DNA of 27,235 nt from an uncultured Clostridia bacterium (GTDB lineage: Bacteria > Bacillota > Clostridia > TANB77 > CAG-508), in the NCBI GenBank assembly GCA_934155165.1, contig CAKPGS010000020.1, forward strand, positions 1-27,235, in the 5' to 3' direction. Of the stretch, positions 1-8,013 are shown one piece after another. The notes under the pieces are model-generated. The model saw only the letters and a list, made by a program, of their open reading frames with translations, was not told the DNA's origin and ran no database searches. The position numbers and the translations under genes are program-made. Position 1 is the stretch's first letter. Every line of letters begins with the position of its first letter.

Positions 1-1
1 A

Positions 2-77
2 TGGTGGTCGCTACAGGGCTCGAACCTGTGACCCCCTGCTTGTAAGGCAGATGCTCTCCCAGCTGAGCTAAGCGACC
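2..77 (-). tRNA. tRNA-Val (anticodon TAC)
   Basis: A complete cloverleaf on the minus strand. The acceptor arm GGTCGCT pairs with AGCGACC, the T-arm carries GGTTCGAGCC, and the anticodon loop CTTACAA gives TAC (plus-strand positions 42-44), which reads valine codons. The 3' CCA is encoded in the gene (positions 2-4). It has its own strong promoter upstream. Confidence 0.95.
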
Positions 78-97
78 GTGTTCTTTCGACGTGTTTT

Positions 98-126
98 AGT
101 ATACAAGATATTTTCCATATTGTCAA
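98..126 (-). promoter_or_regulatory. Promoter of tRNA-Val
   Basis: On the minus strand TTGACA (121-126) and TATACT (98-103) are separated by exactly 17 nt, a near-consensus sigma-A promoter. The predicted transcription start lies about 14 nt before the mature tRNA 5' end. Confidence 0.85.
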
Positions 127-197
127 TACTTATTTTAATTTTTTTTATATTTTTTTAATTTTAAAATAAAAATGGCCATATTCTAGTTAATGCATAT

Positions 198-228
198 AAA
201 AAAGAATGTAGAAAATTCTACACTCTTT
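198..228 (-). terminator. Intrinsic terminator behind the HU gene
   Basis: On the minus strand a stem of about 12 bp (AAAGAGTGTAGA against TCTACATTCTTT, one G-T pair) with an ATTT loop is followed by T residues. It sits about 35 nt downstream of the HU stop codon. Confidence 0.75.
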
Positions 229-262
229 ATATGAATTCATATTTTATATCTTTTTATAAATT

Positions 263-541
263 CTATTTTTTATTTACTAAATCTTTTAATGCTTTACCAG
301 CTTTGAATACTGGAGCTTTTGATGCAGGTATTTTTATTTCTTCTTTAGTTTGTGGGTTTCTACCTTTTCTAGCAGCTCTTTTTCTAACTTCGAAAGATCC
401 AAATCCAACTAATTGAACTTTATCTCCTTTAACTAATGCTTCTGTTATTACATCAACTAATGCATTAACTGATGCTTCAGCACTTTTTTTTGTGTCTCCT
501 GTTTTAGCAGCGATAGCTGCTATTAAATCAGCTTTGTTCAT
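263..541 (-). CDS. hup: HU family DNA-binding protein
   Basis: A small basic nucleoid protein that bends and compacts DNA as a dimer. The 92-residue length matches HU (about 90). The start MNKADLIAAIA, the core VGFGSFEVRKRAARKGRNP and the arm motif GRNPQTKEEIKIPA are the HU signature; the Pro in the arm intercalates into the minor groove. A perfect AGGAGG lies 8 nt before the ATG. The gene is monocistronic, with a hairpin terminator behind it. A likely -10 (TATAGT, 588-593) is seen on the minus strand but the -35 is poor. The family is certain; whether it is HU or a close paralogue such as IHF-like cannot be decided, although a single-gene homodimer is usual in Firmicutes. Confidence 0.97.
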   Translation of the reverse strand: MNKADLIAAIAAKTGDTKKSAEASVNALVDVITEALVKGDKVQLVGFGSFEVRKRAARKGRNPQTKEEIKIPASKAPVFKAGKALKDLVNKK

Positions 542-723
542 TTAAATTACCTCCTAAATTTTTGTTATGTAGTGCCTCAAATAGCCTACTATACAAGATA
601 TTCGCCAATTTTTGCTAAAATCCTTCTTTTTTTTTCACTTTTTTATTTTCTTTTGTTGATAAATAGCAACATTAACGTTTTCAAGTGATATTTTTTACAT
701 ATTTTTATTCTTTTATTCAATAT

Positions 724-2310
724 TTAGTGCATTTTTTTAGAAGCCAGTTGTTTCAACTCTTTTAGAGAAATAATTTTAAAAATTATAATACTAAAAGTAT
801 AAATTATTACTGCACAAATAATTGTAATTATTAATGTAACTTTTGGCATTATATTTTGCTTTAAAATTGAAAAAATTTCAAAAGAAAATACACTCATTAT
901 TAAGGTTGCAAATATTGGTTTTATAATGCATTTAGTAATATTTAATTTTATATTTGTGTTTTTTACTAACTCATAATATAAAATTAAAAATGCTGTGAAA
1001 TTACATAAAACTGTTCCTATTGCTGCCCCTTTTGCTCCTAAGTTTTGATTTTTTAATAAAATTATATTACTTATAATTTTTACAATAATACCTACTCCAT
1101 ATGCTTTTGCTGGTTTAAATATCTTTCCTAATCCTTGCAAGGCTCCACTTATTGTTTGAGATATAATTGCAAATATTATAGAAATAGAACTTATCTGTAA
1201 AATTTCTATTCCTTGATTTGCATTTGGAAATAATAATTCCAAAATTTCTTTAGCGTATATATTCATTCCAAATGTACATGGTAATCCTATTAACATTCCT
1301 ATTAAAATAGAAAATGATATTTTTTTATTAATTTCTCTAATATCTCCTTTAGCTTTAGCATATGAAATTGCAGGTACTAAAGCTGTAGAAAATGCAATAT
1401 TTAACGATAACGGTAAGGCAACTAAGGTTTCTATTTTTCCAGATAAAATACCATATTGTAATTTTGCATCTGATATGCTCATATAATTTTTTAAAAATCT
1501 TACAACAGTTACAGAATCTATATTTTTTGTAAGTGATGCCATTATAGCACTTAAAGAAATTGGTATGGAAACTTTTAAAATGCTTTTTATTATTTGTAAA
1601 ACTCTTTCTTTTTTTACATGTACACTATTTTTTATTATATTCCCTAAATTCCTTCTACATAAATAATAGTAATATAGTAAATATAGGAAACCAAATATAG
1701 TTGCAAAACTTGTTGCTATTGTTGCTCCTGCTGCCATACACTTAGTAGAATTATTAGATAAATTAGCAATTATCTCTACAATCATTATTGTAAAAACTGT
1801 TTTACACCCTTGCTCTAGCATTTGAGACTTCGCTGTTATTTTCATTATTTCCATGCCATTAAAGTATCCTTTGAAAACAGAGGCTATCGCTACAAAAAAA
1901 ATTGCTGGAGAAAGAGTTACAAGTGTAATCTTTGCTTCTGGTATCTGTAATAAATTATTTGATATATATGTAGCCCCCAAGCATAAAATTAATGTTCCTG
2001 CTAATCCAATAATTGAAAAAGTTGCTAATGATATTTTGAAAATTCTATGTGCTTCTTTAAAATTTCCTATTGCAACTTTTTCTGAAATTAGTTTAGATAT
2101 AGCATTTGGAACTCCTATTGAGGAAAGAGTTAAAAGCATAGCATATATTTGGTATCCACTAGCATATATAGCATTTCCACTGTCTCCAAAGCCTTCTCTG
2201 TTAATTAGATACAGAGTATATATTAATCCTAGAATTTTCACAATTCCCTGCGAGAACATTAAAACCAAAATGCCTCCAACAAAAGAATTCTTTTTTACTT
2301 TATTTTGCAA
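724..2310 (-). CDS. MOP-superfamily flippase, SpoVB/YtgP (MurJ-like) type
   Basis: A polytopic inner-membrane protein of 528 residues with about 14 hydrophobic segments, the size and pattern of polysaccharide/lipid II flippases of the MOP superfamily. The N-terminal motif NSFVGGILVLMFSQGIVKILG and the segment YQIYAMLLTLSSIGVPNAISKLISEK resemble SpoVB/YtgP proteins, which translocate undecaprenyl-linked cell-wall precursors or act in cortex synthesis. The start is TTG (2310-2308): a TAG stop lies in frame four codons upstream, and AAAGGG sits about 10 nt before it. The gene stands alone between HU and a palindromic repeat. Which member of the family it is (MurJ equivalent, SpoVB, or capsule flippase) cannot be settled from this window. 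Confidence 0.88.
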   Translation of the reverse strand: MQNKVKKNSFVGGILVLMFSQGIVKILGLIYTLYLINREGFGDSGNAIYASGYQIYAMLLTLSSIGVPNAISKLISEKVAIGNFKEAHRIFKISLATFSIIGLAGTLILCLGATYISNNLLQIPEAKITLVTLSPAIFFVAIASVFKGYFNGMEIMKITAKSQMLEQGCKTVFTIMIVEIIANLSNNSTKCMAAGATIATSFATIFGFLYLLYYYYLCRRNLGNIIKNSVHVKKERVLQIIKSILKVSIPISLSAIMASLTKNIDSVTVVRFLKNYMSISDAKLQYGILSGKIETLVALPLSLNIAFSTALVPAISYAKAKGDIREINKKISFSILIGMLIGLPCTFGMNIYAKEILELLFPNANQGIEILQISSISIIFAIISQTISGALQGLGKIFKPAKAYGVGIIVKIISNIILLKNQNLGAKGAAIGTVLCNFTAFLILYYELVKNTNIKLNITKCIIKPIFATLIMSVFSFEIFSILKQNIMPKVTLIITIICAVIIYTFSIIIFKIISLKELKQLASKKMH

Positions 2311-2398
2311 AATTTTAAACCCTTTCTATTATCTTTATAAATGTTTATTATGCATTATTAAATAATAGAAGTTTTTTTGACACATATATTAAATTATT

Positions 2399-2569
2399 AA
2401 CTGAAAAATAATTAAAAATAAATTTTCCTCGGCTCAATACGCTCGTTATAGCTTCTAATAGAAATTTAAACGAGCCTCTCGCAAAACGCGCCCTCATTCA
2501 AATTTAATAAGAAGCTATACACTCACTCCAATTACATTCGAAAATTTTTTTTAAAATTATTTTTCAGTT
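2399..2569. repeat. Palindromic element A, copy 1
   Basis: A 171-nt imperfect palindrome. The ends are a 15-bp inverted repeat (AACTGAAAAATAATT and its complement), and an inner inverted pair starts TATAGCTTCT on each arm. The core is about 95 percent identical by eye to copy 2 at 10188-10342. No reading frame is present. It fills most of the 361-nt gap between the flippase and the coupling ATPase. The size and ends resemble a MITE, but no target duplication is clear. Confidence 0.8.
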
Positions 2570-2628
2570 TTTCTTTAATATGCAAATAAAAATTCCTTTT
2601 ATATTCCTGCTTTTTTTACTAATTTTAC

Positions 2629-2657
2629 TTGATTTTTTAGGCTTTATATAATATAAT
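2629..2657 (+). promoter_or_regulatory. Promoter of the TraG-like gene
   Basis: TTGATT (2629-2634), a 17-nt spacer and a perfect TATAAT (2652-2657) point rightward. The predicted transcript starts near 2664, only about 9 nt before the first ATG, which matters for the choice of start codon. Confidence 0.75.
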
Positions 2658-2672
2658 AATTACGTAAATTTT

Positions 2673-5045
2673 ATGTTAAGAAGATTAATTAGAAAGTGGT
2701 GTATACTTTTGAAATATATAGATAAATTTTTAAAATTTTTAAAAACTGATAGAAATACATTTTTAACCTATATTTTGACACTTGCTTCAGTTTATTTATT
2801 AGTAGATAGATTATTAGAAATGCTATTCTTGTTCTTTACCGGAATTTCAGTTTCATACTGGGGACCTATAAAATATACATTAGCTATGGCTTGTCCTATA
2901 TTTGCATTTTTGTTTTCTGGCGCTTCATCTTTTGCTAAATCAGATAAGGCTAAATATTCTTTTGTATATTTATATGTTACAGCATTATACATAATTGGAA
3001 TATCTATGGTTACTCAATGGATTAACCAGTTATTATGGCTACTATTCCTATCTGTGCCGAATTATTTGGAAATTGTAACCACTTCTTATGAACTTATAAG
3101 ACCAGCCTTTACTGCTATTGCAATTTACTTACCTTTAGTTACTTTCTTTGGTGTAATTGAATTTACCTATATGAAAATTAATGATAGTAAACTTTTAAGG
3201 GATTCTATTTTAGATTATGGTGGTTTAAACTTATCTCCTAAGCCTGATGGAACAGGTCCTTATACATGTGAAATTGCAATTTGTACAGATAAACATTCAG
3301 GTAAAGTAGTTAAAGTACCAGAAAATAAACGTTTTGAATCTATGCTTGTTGTTGGTGCCTCTGGAATGGGTAAAACTTCTTTAATATTTGAACCTATGAT
3401 TGCAAGAGACATTGAGAAAAAGTTTTTCTTTAGAGAAGTATCTAAAGAAATGGGATTTACAGCCTTAAAAACTGGTCTCGCAATATTAAGAGCTCCATAT
3501 GATAATAACTATTTAAATAATAACTTTTCATTAACAATGTTAGAGCCTGTTGAAAGTAAATTAAGATTATATAAAGCTTATATGAAAAAATTGATAATAG
3601 GAGAAAATTCAAAAGAAATAATATATAAAAATATTGGTATTACATCTATGTCTCCTGACTTTGAAACAACTTCTCATATGATTGATGTAGCAGAAAATTT
3701 TGGAATGAATTATAATATTATAGATCCTGCAAATAACAATTCTATTGGAATGAATCCATTTGCCTTAGACAATGCTTCACAAACTGCAATAGCTATTTCA
3801 TCTGTTCTAAAAGGAATGTATGCTACAACTCATAAAGATGTTGATGAAGCTTTTAAAGAAAATGTAACAAATCAAGCAATAGAAAATTTATCTATTTTGC
3901 TTAAAGAAATGTATCCTCGTTTAAATGAAGGAAAACTTCCTAATTTAGAAGATATGTTAAATATGCTTACTAATTTCGATTTAGTCGAAGATATGTGTAG
4001 AAAAATGGAATATGATGAAATTCTTTCTCAAAAATATAAATTATTAATTAGTTACTTTAAAAAGAATTTTTATCATACAGGAAATGCAAGAATTGAAACA
4101 GAAAAATATGTTTATAGCGCAGTAACTCAACTTGATAATCTATTAAGAATTGAAGGGGTACGCAATATTTTATGTAATAGAACAAATAATATTAATTTTG
4201 ATGATGCTTTAGCTAATGGAGATATAACCTTTGTATGTACACGTAGAGGAGATTTAGGTGCTGCAGCTCATAAAGCTTTTGGTTTATTCTTTATTATATT
4301 AATGCAATATTCTGTTTTAAGAAGACCTGGAAATGAAAATAATAGAGTTCCAAATTATTTATATATAGATGAATTTCCTGATTTTATAGGTGAATCTACT
4401 GAAGCTTTATTTACCTTATACAGAAAATATCGTGTTGGAACTATAATATCTGCTCAGAACTTAGATCAACTAGGATATAATAGCAACGGAAAATATAAGC
4501 AAACAATTTTATCTAACTGTGCTACAAAAGTTGTTTTTGGTGACGGTACTCCTGAAGACAATCAATGGTGGTCTAAAGAACTTGGAAATAAACGTAAATG
4601 GAAATTTGGCAATTCTTACGATACCTCAAAAGGAAAATATGATGATAAACTAACAGGAATTGTGTGGGATTGGACAGCAAACTTCCAACCAGATAAATTA
4701 CGTGCTATGGCCTTTAAAGGCTGTGCTTATGAAACCAAAACCGTTACAGGAAAATATGCTATTGGAGAAGGTAAACTTAATTTCTTAGAATCAAAATATA
4801 AGGAACCACATAAAGGAAAGACCTACAACTTTACTAGATTTACAAATGGTGTAGAAAATTCCGTTACAGATGATCCTCGCATAAATAAAGCAAAAAAATT
4901 TGACTTTAAGAATGTAGATTTTAGTGATGTTGATAGAGCCGATGAAATTGATCCAATAAAAATGAATACAACAGATTCAAGTTACTTGTTTGATAATGAA
5001 GATGCAATTGTAGTTAATTTAAAAAGAAATAAAAAAACAGAATAA
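2673..5045 (+). CDS. VirD4/TraG-like type IV coupling ATPase
   Basis: A membrane-anchored FtsK/VirD4-class DNA-pumping ATPase, 790 residues. About four hydrophobic segments occupy residues 28-166. The Walker A box GASGMGKT is at 228-235, the Walker B strand YLYIDEF has D566 and E567, and a SAQN motif lies at 593-596 inside the TraM-recognition-like region. Such proteins dock a relaxase-DNA complex on a conjugation channel. No relaxase, VirB4 or channel gene is in the window, so its role here is open. Start: the ATG at 2673 has no Shine-Dalgarno and would leave only a ~9-nt leader; a TTG at 2709 (protein beginning MKYIDKFLKF) has the purine-rich AGAAAGTGG nine nt upstream and may be the real start. 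The neighbour facing it is a Replic_Relax-like gene, a frequent partner of such ATPases on conjugative elements. Confidence 0.9.
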   Translation: MLRRLIRKWCILLKYIDKFLKFLKTDRNTFLTYILTLASVYLLVDRLLEMLFLFFTGISVSYWGPIKYTLAMACPIFAFLFSGASSFAKSDKAKYSFVYLYVTALYIIGISMVTQWINQLLWLLFLSVPNYLEIVTTSYELIRPAFTAIAIYLPLVTFFGVIEFTYMKINDSKLLRDSILDYGGLNLSPKPDGTGPYTCEIAICTDKHSGKVVKVPENKRFESMLVVGASGMGKTSLIFEPMIARDIEKKFFFREVSKEMGFTALKTGLAILRAPYDNNYLNNNFSLTMLEPVESKLRLYKAYMKKLIIGENSKEIIYKNIGITSMSPDFETTSHMIDVAENFGMNYNIIDPANNNSIGMNPFALDNASQTAIAISSVLKGMYATTHKDVDEAFKENVTNQAIENLSILLKEMYPRLNEGKLPNLEDMLNMLTNFDLVEDMCRKMEYDEILSQKYKLLISYFKKNFYHTGNARIETEKYVYSAVTQLDNLLRIEGVRNILCNRTNNINFDDALANGDITFVCTRRGDLGAAAHKAFGLFFIILMQYSVLRRPGNENNRVPNYLYIDEFPDFIGESTEALFTLYRKYRVGTIISAQNLDQLGYNSNGKYKQTILSNCATKVVFGDGTPEDNQWWSKELGNKRKWKFGNSYDTSKGKYDDKLTGIVWDWTANFQPDKLRAMAFKGCAYETKTVTGKYAIGEGKLNFLESKYKEPHKGKTYNFTRFTNGVENSVTDDPRINKAKKFDFKNVDFSDVDRADEIDPIKMNTTDSSYLFDNEDAIVVNLKRNKKTE

Positions 5046-5074
5046 AAAAGAGATTTAAAAAAATCTCTTTTTTT
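5045..5074. terminator. Bidirectional terminator between convergent genes
   Basis: An A-rich arm ending in AAGAGATTT, an AAAA loop and the complementary AAATCTCTTTTTTT arm form a symmetrical hairpin with a U-tract in both directions. It lies in the 33-nt space between the two stop codons and serves both genes. Confidence 0.85.
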
Positions 5075-5078
5075 ATAT

Positions 5079-6020
5079 TTATTCATCTAATAATTTTAAT
5101 TCTACATTTTGTACTTTATATTTATTTGTTTTTTCATCTAATTTAAATTCTAGCAAAGTATCTTTTAATGTATCCTTGTTTTGACGTAAATCTGTTGTAA
5201 AGTATAAGTTTAATTTATCTATTTCTAATCCTTTTGTAACAATTACTTTAAAAGTTTCAGCTGTATGTCTTTCATCTTCACATATAAAAATTAGTTGTGG
5301 CATTGTTAAAAATCCTGAATCCATTGGAAGAAAATTGTCGTAAAAATCTTTATATAATTTCATTTTATCTTCTAGCTTTTTCTCCCAATCTTCTTCTCTT
5401 CTAACTACTTCAAATAAGAAATATATAGATTTTTTATTTTTAGTTAATTTAATACTGCCACCTGTTGCTTTAAAAATTTTACCTAAAGTTTTTGCAGTAA
5501 TTGCTGGTTTTACAGTATATTCATCAAAAGCCTTTACTTTTCTTAAATATGCTATTATTGTTTGGTTTCCAGCAAGTCTTTTCTTTATCATTGCAACTGG
5601 CTTTGTATTATCTGTTGGTTGCCATTTACATTCAACTTCTTTAGAATTTAGTAAATATTTTCCCATTTTTTCTAAACAATATATTCTATAAATTCCTTTT
5701 CCCTCTGGTGAATTAAAATAATATCTTGTTAAAATTTTAGATTTTACTAATTGTTCCAATTTATTATTTAATTTATCTTGAGATGCTGGTGCAGCTCCTT
5801 TTAATTCTAATAATTGAAATAATTGTCTTGATGTTATAAATTCAAATTCATTAACTAAATCTAAAATTTTAAAATGAATATCTGTAATATGCCCTATGTT
5901 TATTTTATGAATTATTTGATTCATTGATACATATCCATCTTTTCCATCAAAAGTTTTTATTTCTCCTTCTCTTATTGCAAAAGGTGAAACCTCAGCTTTT
6001 ATTTCATTATCTTCAACCAT
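5079..6020 (-). CDS. wHTH plus nuclease-like protein (Replic_Relax-like)
   Basis: A 313-residue soluble protein. Residues about 46-122 form a winged helix-turn-helix (HFKILDLVNEFEFITSRQLFQLL, then a basic wing ending YRIYCLEKMGKYLL). The C-terminal half has the layout of a restriction-endonuclease-like fold: strand YFLFEVVRRE (E204), a long charged helix, the strand PQLIFICEDER at 241-251 and LYFTTD at 272-277. This order matches the replication-relaxation family found beside relaxases and TraG ATPases on Firmicute mobile elements. A full set of catalytic residues is not obvious, so it may be a DNA-binding rather than cutting protein. It is translationally coupled to the S1 gene: its AGGAGG overlaps the upstream TAG stop, 11 nt before the ATG. 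Family assignment is by fold pattern only. Confidence 0.7.
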   Translation of the reverse strand: MVEDNEIKAEVSPFAIREGEIKTFDGKDGYVSMNQIIHKINIGHITDIHFKILDLVNEFEFITSRQLFQLLELKGAAPASQDKLNNKLEQLVKSKILTRYYFNSPEGKGIYRIYCLEKMGKYLLNSKEVECKWQPTDNTKPVAMIKKRLAGNQTIIAYLRKVKAFDEYTVKPAITAKTLGKIFKATGGSIKLTKNKKSIYFLFEVVRREEDWEKKLEDKMKLYKDFYDNFLPMDSGFLTMPQLIFICEDERHTAETFKVIVTKGLEIDKLNLYFTTDLRQNKDTLKDTLLEFKLDEKTNKYKVQNVELKLLDE

Positions 6021-6035
6021 TTGCTTTTGCGCCTC

Positions 6036-6521
6036 CTAAACTATAATTAATTTTATTTTTTGTTTTTCAGGTATAATATTTTTTATATATACTTCTACAT
6101 TTTGTCCATATTCTATGTTTTCTTTATATTCAGCCATACCAACTAAATTTGGTTTTAATTCTACAAATATACCATTATGATTTTTTTCTACTTCTCTTGC
6201 AATTCCTGTAACTCTAGTACCTTTTTCAAATAAAGATGCATTTTCTTCCCAAGTTCCTAATAATTCTTTATATGAAAAAAATACTCTATTTTGCTCTCTG
6301 TCTATAGATTTTATCATAACTTTTACATTTTGTCCAATTTCAAAGCGTTCTGCTGGTGTTTTTATCCTTGCAACAGATGTATCTTCAATATGTAATAATC
6401 CAACAATTCCATTTTTTAATTCTATAAAAGTTCCGTATGGTTGAATAGATTTTACAATCCCCTCAACTACCATTCCTTCTTCTAAATCGTTTCCTATTGG
6501 TATAAATTTTTTGCATTTCAT
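6036..6521 (-). CDS. Tandem S1-domain RNA-binding protein
   Basis: A 161-residue protein made of two OB-fold S1 domains, roughly 16-85 (MVVEGIVKSIQPYGTFIEL, then GLLHIED) and 99-160 (TRVTGIAREVE, then GIFVELKPNLVGMAEY). Such domains bind single-stranded RNA; the short length rules out ribosomal protein S1, PNPase or RNase R. The Shine-Dalgarno AGGAGAAA lies 9 nt before the ATG. It is the first gene of a two-gene unit with the Replic_Relax-like gene and has its own 17-nt-spaced promoter. I know of no defined function for free-standing proteins of this shape; a regulatory or accessory RNA-binding role is inference. Confidence 0.85.
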   Translation of the reverse strand: MKCKKFIPIGNDLEEGMVVEGIVKSIQPYGTFIELKNGIVGLLHIEDTSVARIKTPAERFEIGQNVKVMIKSIDREQNRVFFSYKELLGTWEENASLFEKGTRVTGIAREVEKNHNGIFVELKPNLVGMAEYKENIEYGQNVEVYIKNIIPEKQKIKLIIV

Positions 6522-6554
6522 TTGTATATTTCTCCTTTATCTTCTGTTTGCTCT

Positions 6555-6583
6555 ATTATATATAAAACAAATTATATTTTCAA
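6555..6583 (-). promoter_or_regulatory. Promoter of the S1 / Replic_Relax-like unit
   Basis: On the minus strand TTGAAA (6578-6583), 17 nt, TATAAT (6555-6560). It lies entirely in the gap behind the carboxypeptidase stop codon, so the two-gene unit can be transcribed independently of it. Confidence 0.75.
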
Positions 6584-6587
6584 TATT

Positions 6588-7913
6588 TTATCTTGAATGT
6601 TTTCCTTTTCTTCTTGAGTACGTTTGTTGTCTTTTTGGTAGTTTTTTATATCTACGTTTACTTCTTCTATTTGAATTAATTCTAACTCTTGTAAACATTC
6701 TCATAATTATTATTGCTGCTATTAATAGTATAAAAAATTTTAATATTATAAATACTATTGGAGTTTCTTTTGTATTATTTTCTGTTTCCCCTATAGTTTC
6801 TGCAGCTAATAAATTTGCTTTATATTCTTCTCCATTTATCTTATAGGTTACTGTTCCTACTACATCTCCTTTTTCAACTGGAACATTTTCAACCTTTAAA
6901 TCTATTTGAGGTTTTATATCTTTTTCAGCTTCATTTTTTTCTTTATTTACTACAGATATATCATTGTCAAGTTTAACCTTTAATTGTTTAGTATTTCCTT
7001 CAGCATCTTTTATATCTACGGAAGTAACTGTTTCCCCTTTTTTCTTTATTGTTTGCAAATTGTAATTTTCATACCCATATTCAAATAAGTTTATTGTATC
7101 TCTGTTACGTGCACTTTCTCCTGTTTCTGTTGTTTCTCCTTTTAATACTACTGCTATTAAATCCATACCATCTTTTGATGCAAGTGATACCATGCAATTC
7201 TTTGCTTCTTTTGTATAACCTGTTTTACCACCCACACAATATTGATAATAATATTTATCTCCTTTTATAATTAAACTATTATTATTTTGAAAATATCTAT
7301 TTTCTTCATTTAATTCTGTTGATGGCAATGTATATTTTTCTGTAGAAATTATTTTCTTAAATGTATCATTTTTTACGCATTGTTTCATTATTAATGCTAA
7401 ATCATATGCTGTTGTATAATGATTTTCATTTTCTATTCCATTTGCATTAACAAAGTTACTATTTTTACATCCTAATTCCTGTGCTCTTTTAGTCATCATT
7501 TTAGCAAATTCTTCTTGTGAACCAGCAACATGTTCTGCAATAACATTGGCAGCTTCATTTGCTGAATGTATTAACATTACATTTAATAGTTGTTCTATTG
7601 TAAATTGTTCTCCAACACGAATATCTGCTATAGCATAATTGGAAGGTATTCCATTTATCGCAGTACTGCTTGCTGTTGCTACTTCATTTAAATCACATTT
7701 TTCTATAGCTAAAAGTGCTGTTAAAATTTTAGTTGTACTAGCTGGCTCAAAAACCTCGTTTGCATTTTTTTCATATAGCACAGTCCCTGTACTTGCTTCT
7801 ATTAAAATTGCTCCTTCTGAATATATTGTAGGTTCATTATCAGCATAAATCGAAACAGAAAGAAGCATTATTATTACTATAAATAAACAAATTATTTTCT
7901 TTAATAATTTCAA
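6588..7913 (-). CDS. dacF: D-alanyl-D-alanine carboxypeptidase (DacF type)
   Basis: A serine peptidase (S11 family, low-molecular-mass PBP) that trims the terminal D-Ala of peptidoglycan stem peptides outside the membrane. With the TTG start at 7913 it has 441 residues: a signal peptide at 1-24 ending in SIYA, the SxxK box at S59-K62, SAN at 117-119, and KTG at 230-232, followed by the PBP5-type C-terminal domain. It ends in a hydrophobic segment and a very basic tail, so it stays membrane-anchored. A longer frame opens at 7970, but that TTG is the -35 box of the promoter; the 7913 start has GGGGTG six nt upstream and begins exactly at the signal peptide (MKLLKKIICLF). The active-site set is complete. 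DacF versus DacA/DacB cannot be separated with certainty. Confidence 0.92.
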   Translation of the reverse strand: MKLLKKIICLFIVIIMLLSVSIYADNEPTIYSEGAILIEASTGTVLYEKNANEVFEPASTTKILTALLAIEKCDLNEVATASSTAINGIPSNYAIADIRVGEQFTIEQLLNVMLIHSANEAANVIAEHVAGSQEEFAKMMTKRAQELGCKNSNFVNANGIENENHYTTAYDLALIMKQCVKNDTFKKIISTEKYTLPSTELNEENRYFQNNNSLIIKGDKYYYQYCVGGKTGYTKEAKNCMVSLASKDGMDLIAVVLKGETTETGESARNRDTINLFEYGYENYNLQTIKKKGETVTSVDIKDAEGNTKQLKVKLDNDISVVNKEKNEAEKDIKPQIDLKVENVPVEKGDVVGTVTYKINGEEYKANLLAAETIGETENNTKETPIVFIILKFFILLIAAIIIMRMFTRVRINSNRRSKRRYKKLPKRQQTYSRRKGKHSR

Positions 7914-7941
7914 TTTTTTCACCCCATAATAAGCTGTAATT

Positions 7942-7970
7942 ATTTTACAATATATTAGAAATATTTGCAA
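7942..7970 (-). promoter_or_regulatory. Promoter of dacF
   Basis: On the minus strand TTGCAA (7965-7970), 17 nt, TAAAAT (7942-7947). Transcription would start near 7935, leaving a leader of about 22 nt to the TTG start at 7913 and excluding the longer reading frame. Confidence 0.75.
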
Positions 7971-7971
7971 T

Positions 7972-8010
7972 AAAAAAACTAAAGCATTTAAAAAATACTT
8001 TAGTTTTTTT
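7972..8010 (-). terminator. Intrinsic terminator behind the zinc-ribbon gene
   Basis: The minus strand carries AAAAAAACTAAAG and the complementary CTTTAGTTTTTTT around an A/T loop, starting immediately behind the stop codon and ending with a T-run that abuts the dacF promoter. Confidence 0.85.
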
Positions 8011-8013
8011 CAT

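Noticed and set aside
1853..2365. Plus-strand open frame of 170 codons inside the flippase gene
   Set aside because: It is fully antisense to a clear membrane protein with family-typical sequence, and no ribosome site precedes it.
7911..7970. Longer N-terminus for the D-Ala-D-Ala carboxypeptidase
   Set aside because: The upstream TTG is the -35 box of the gene's own promoter and would add residues in front of a complete signal peptide.
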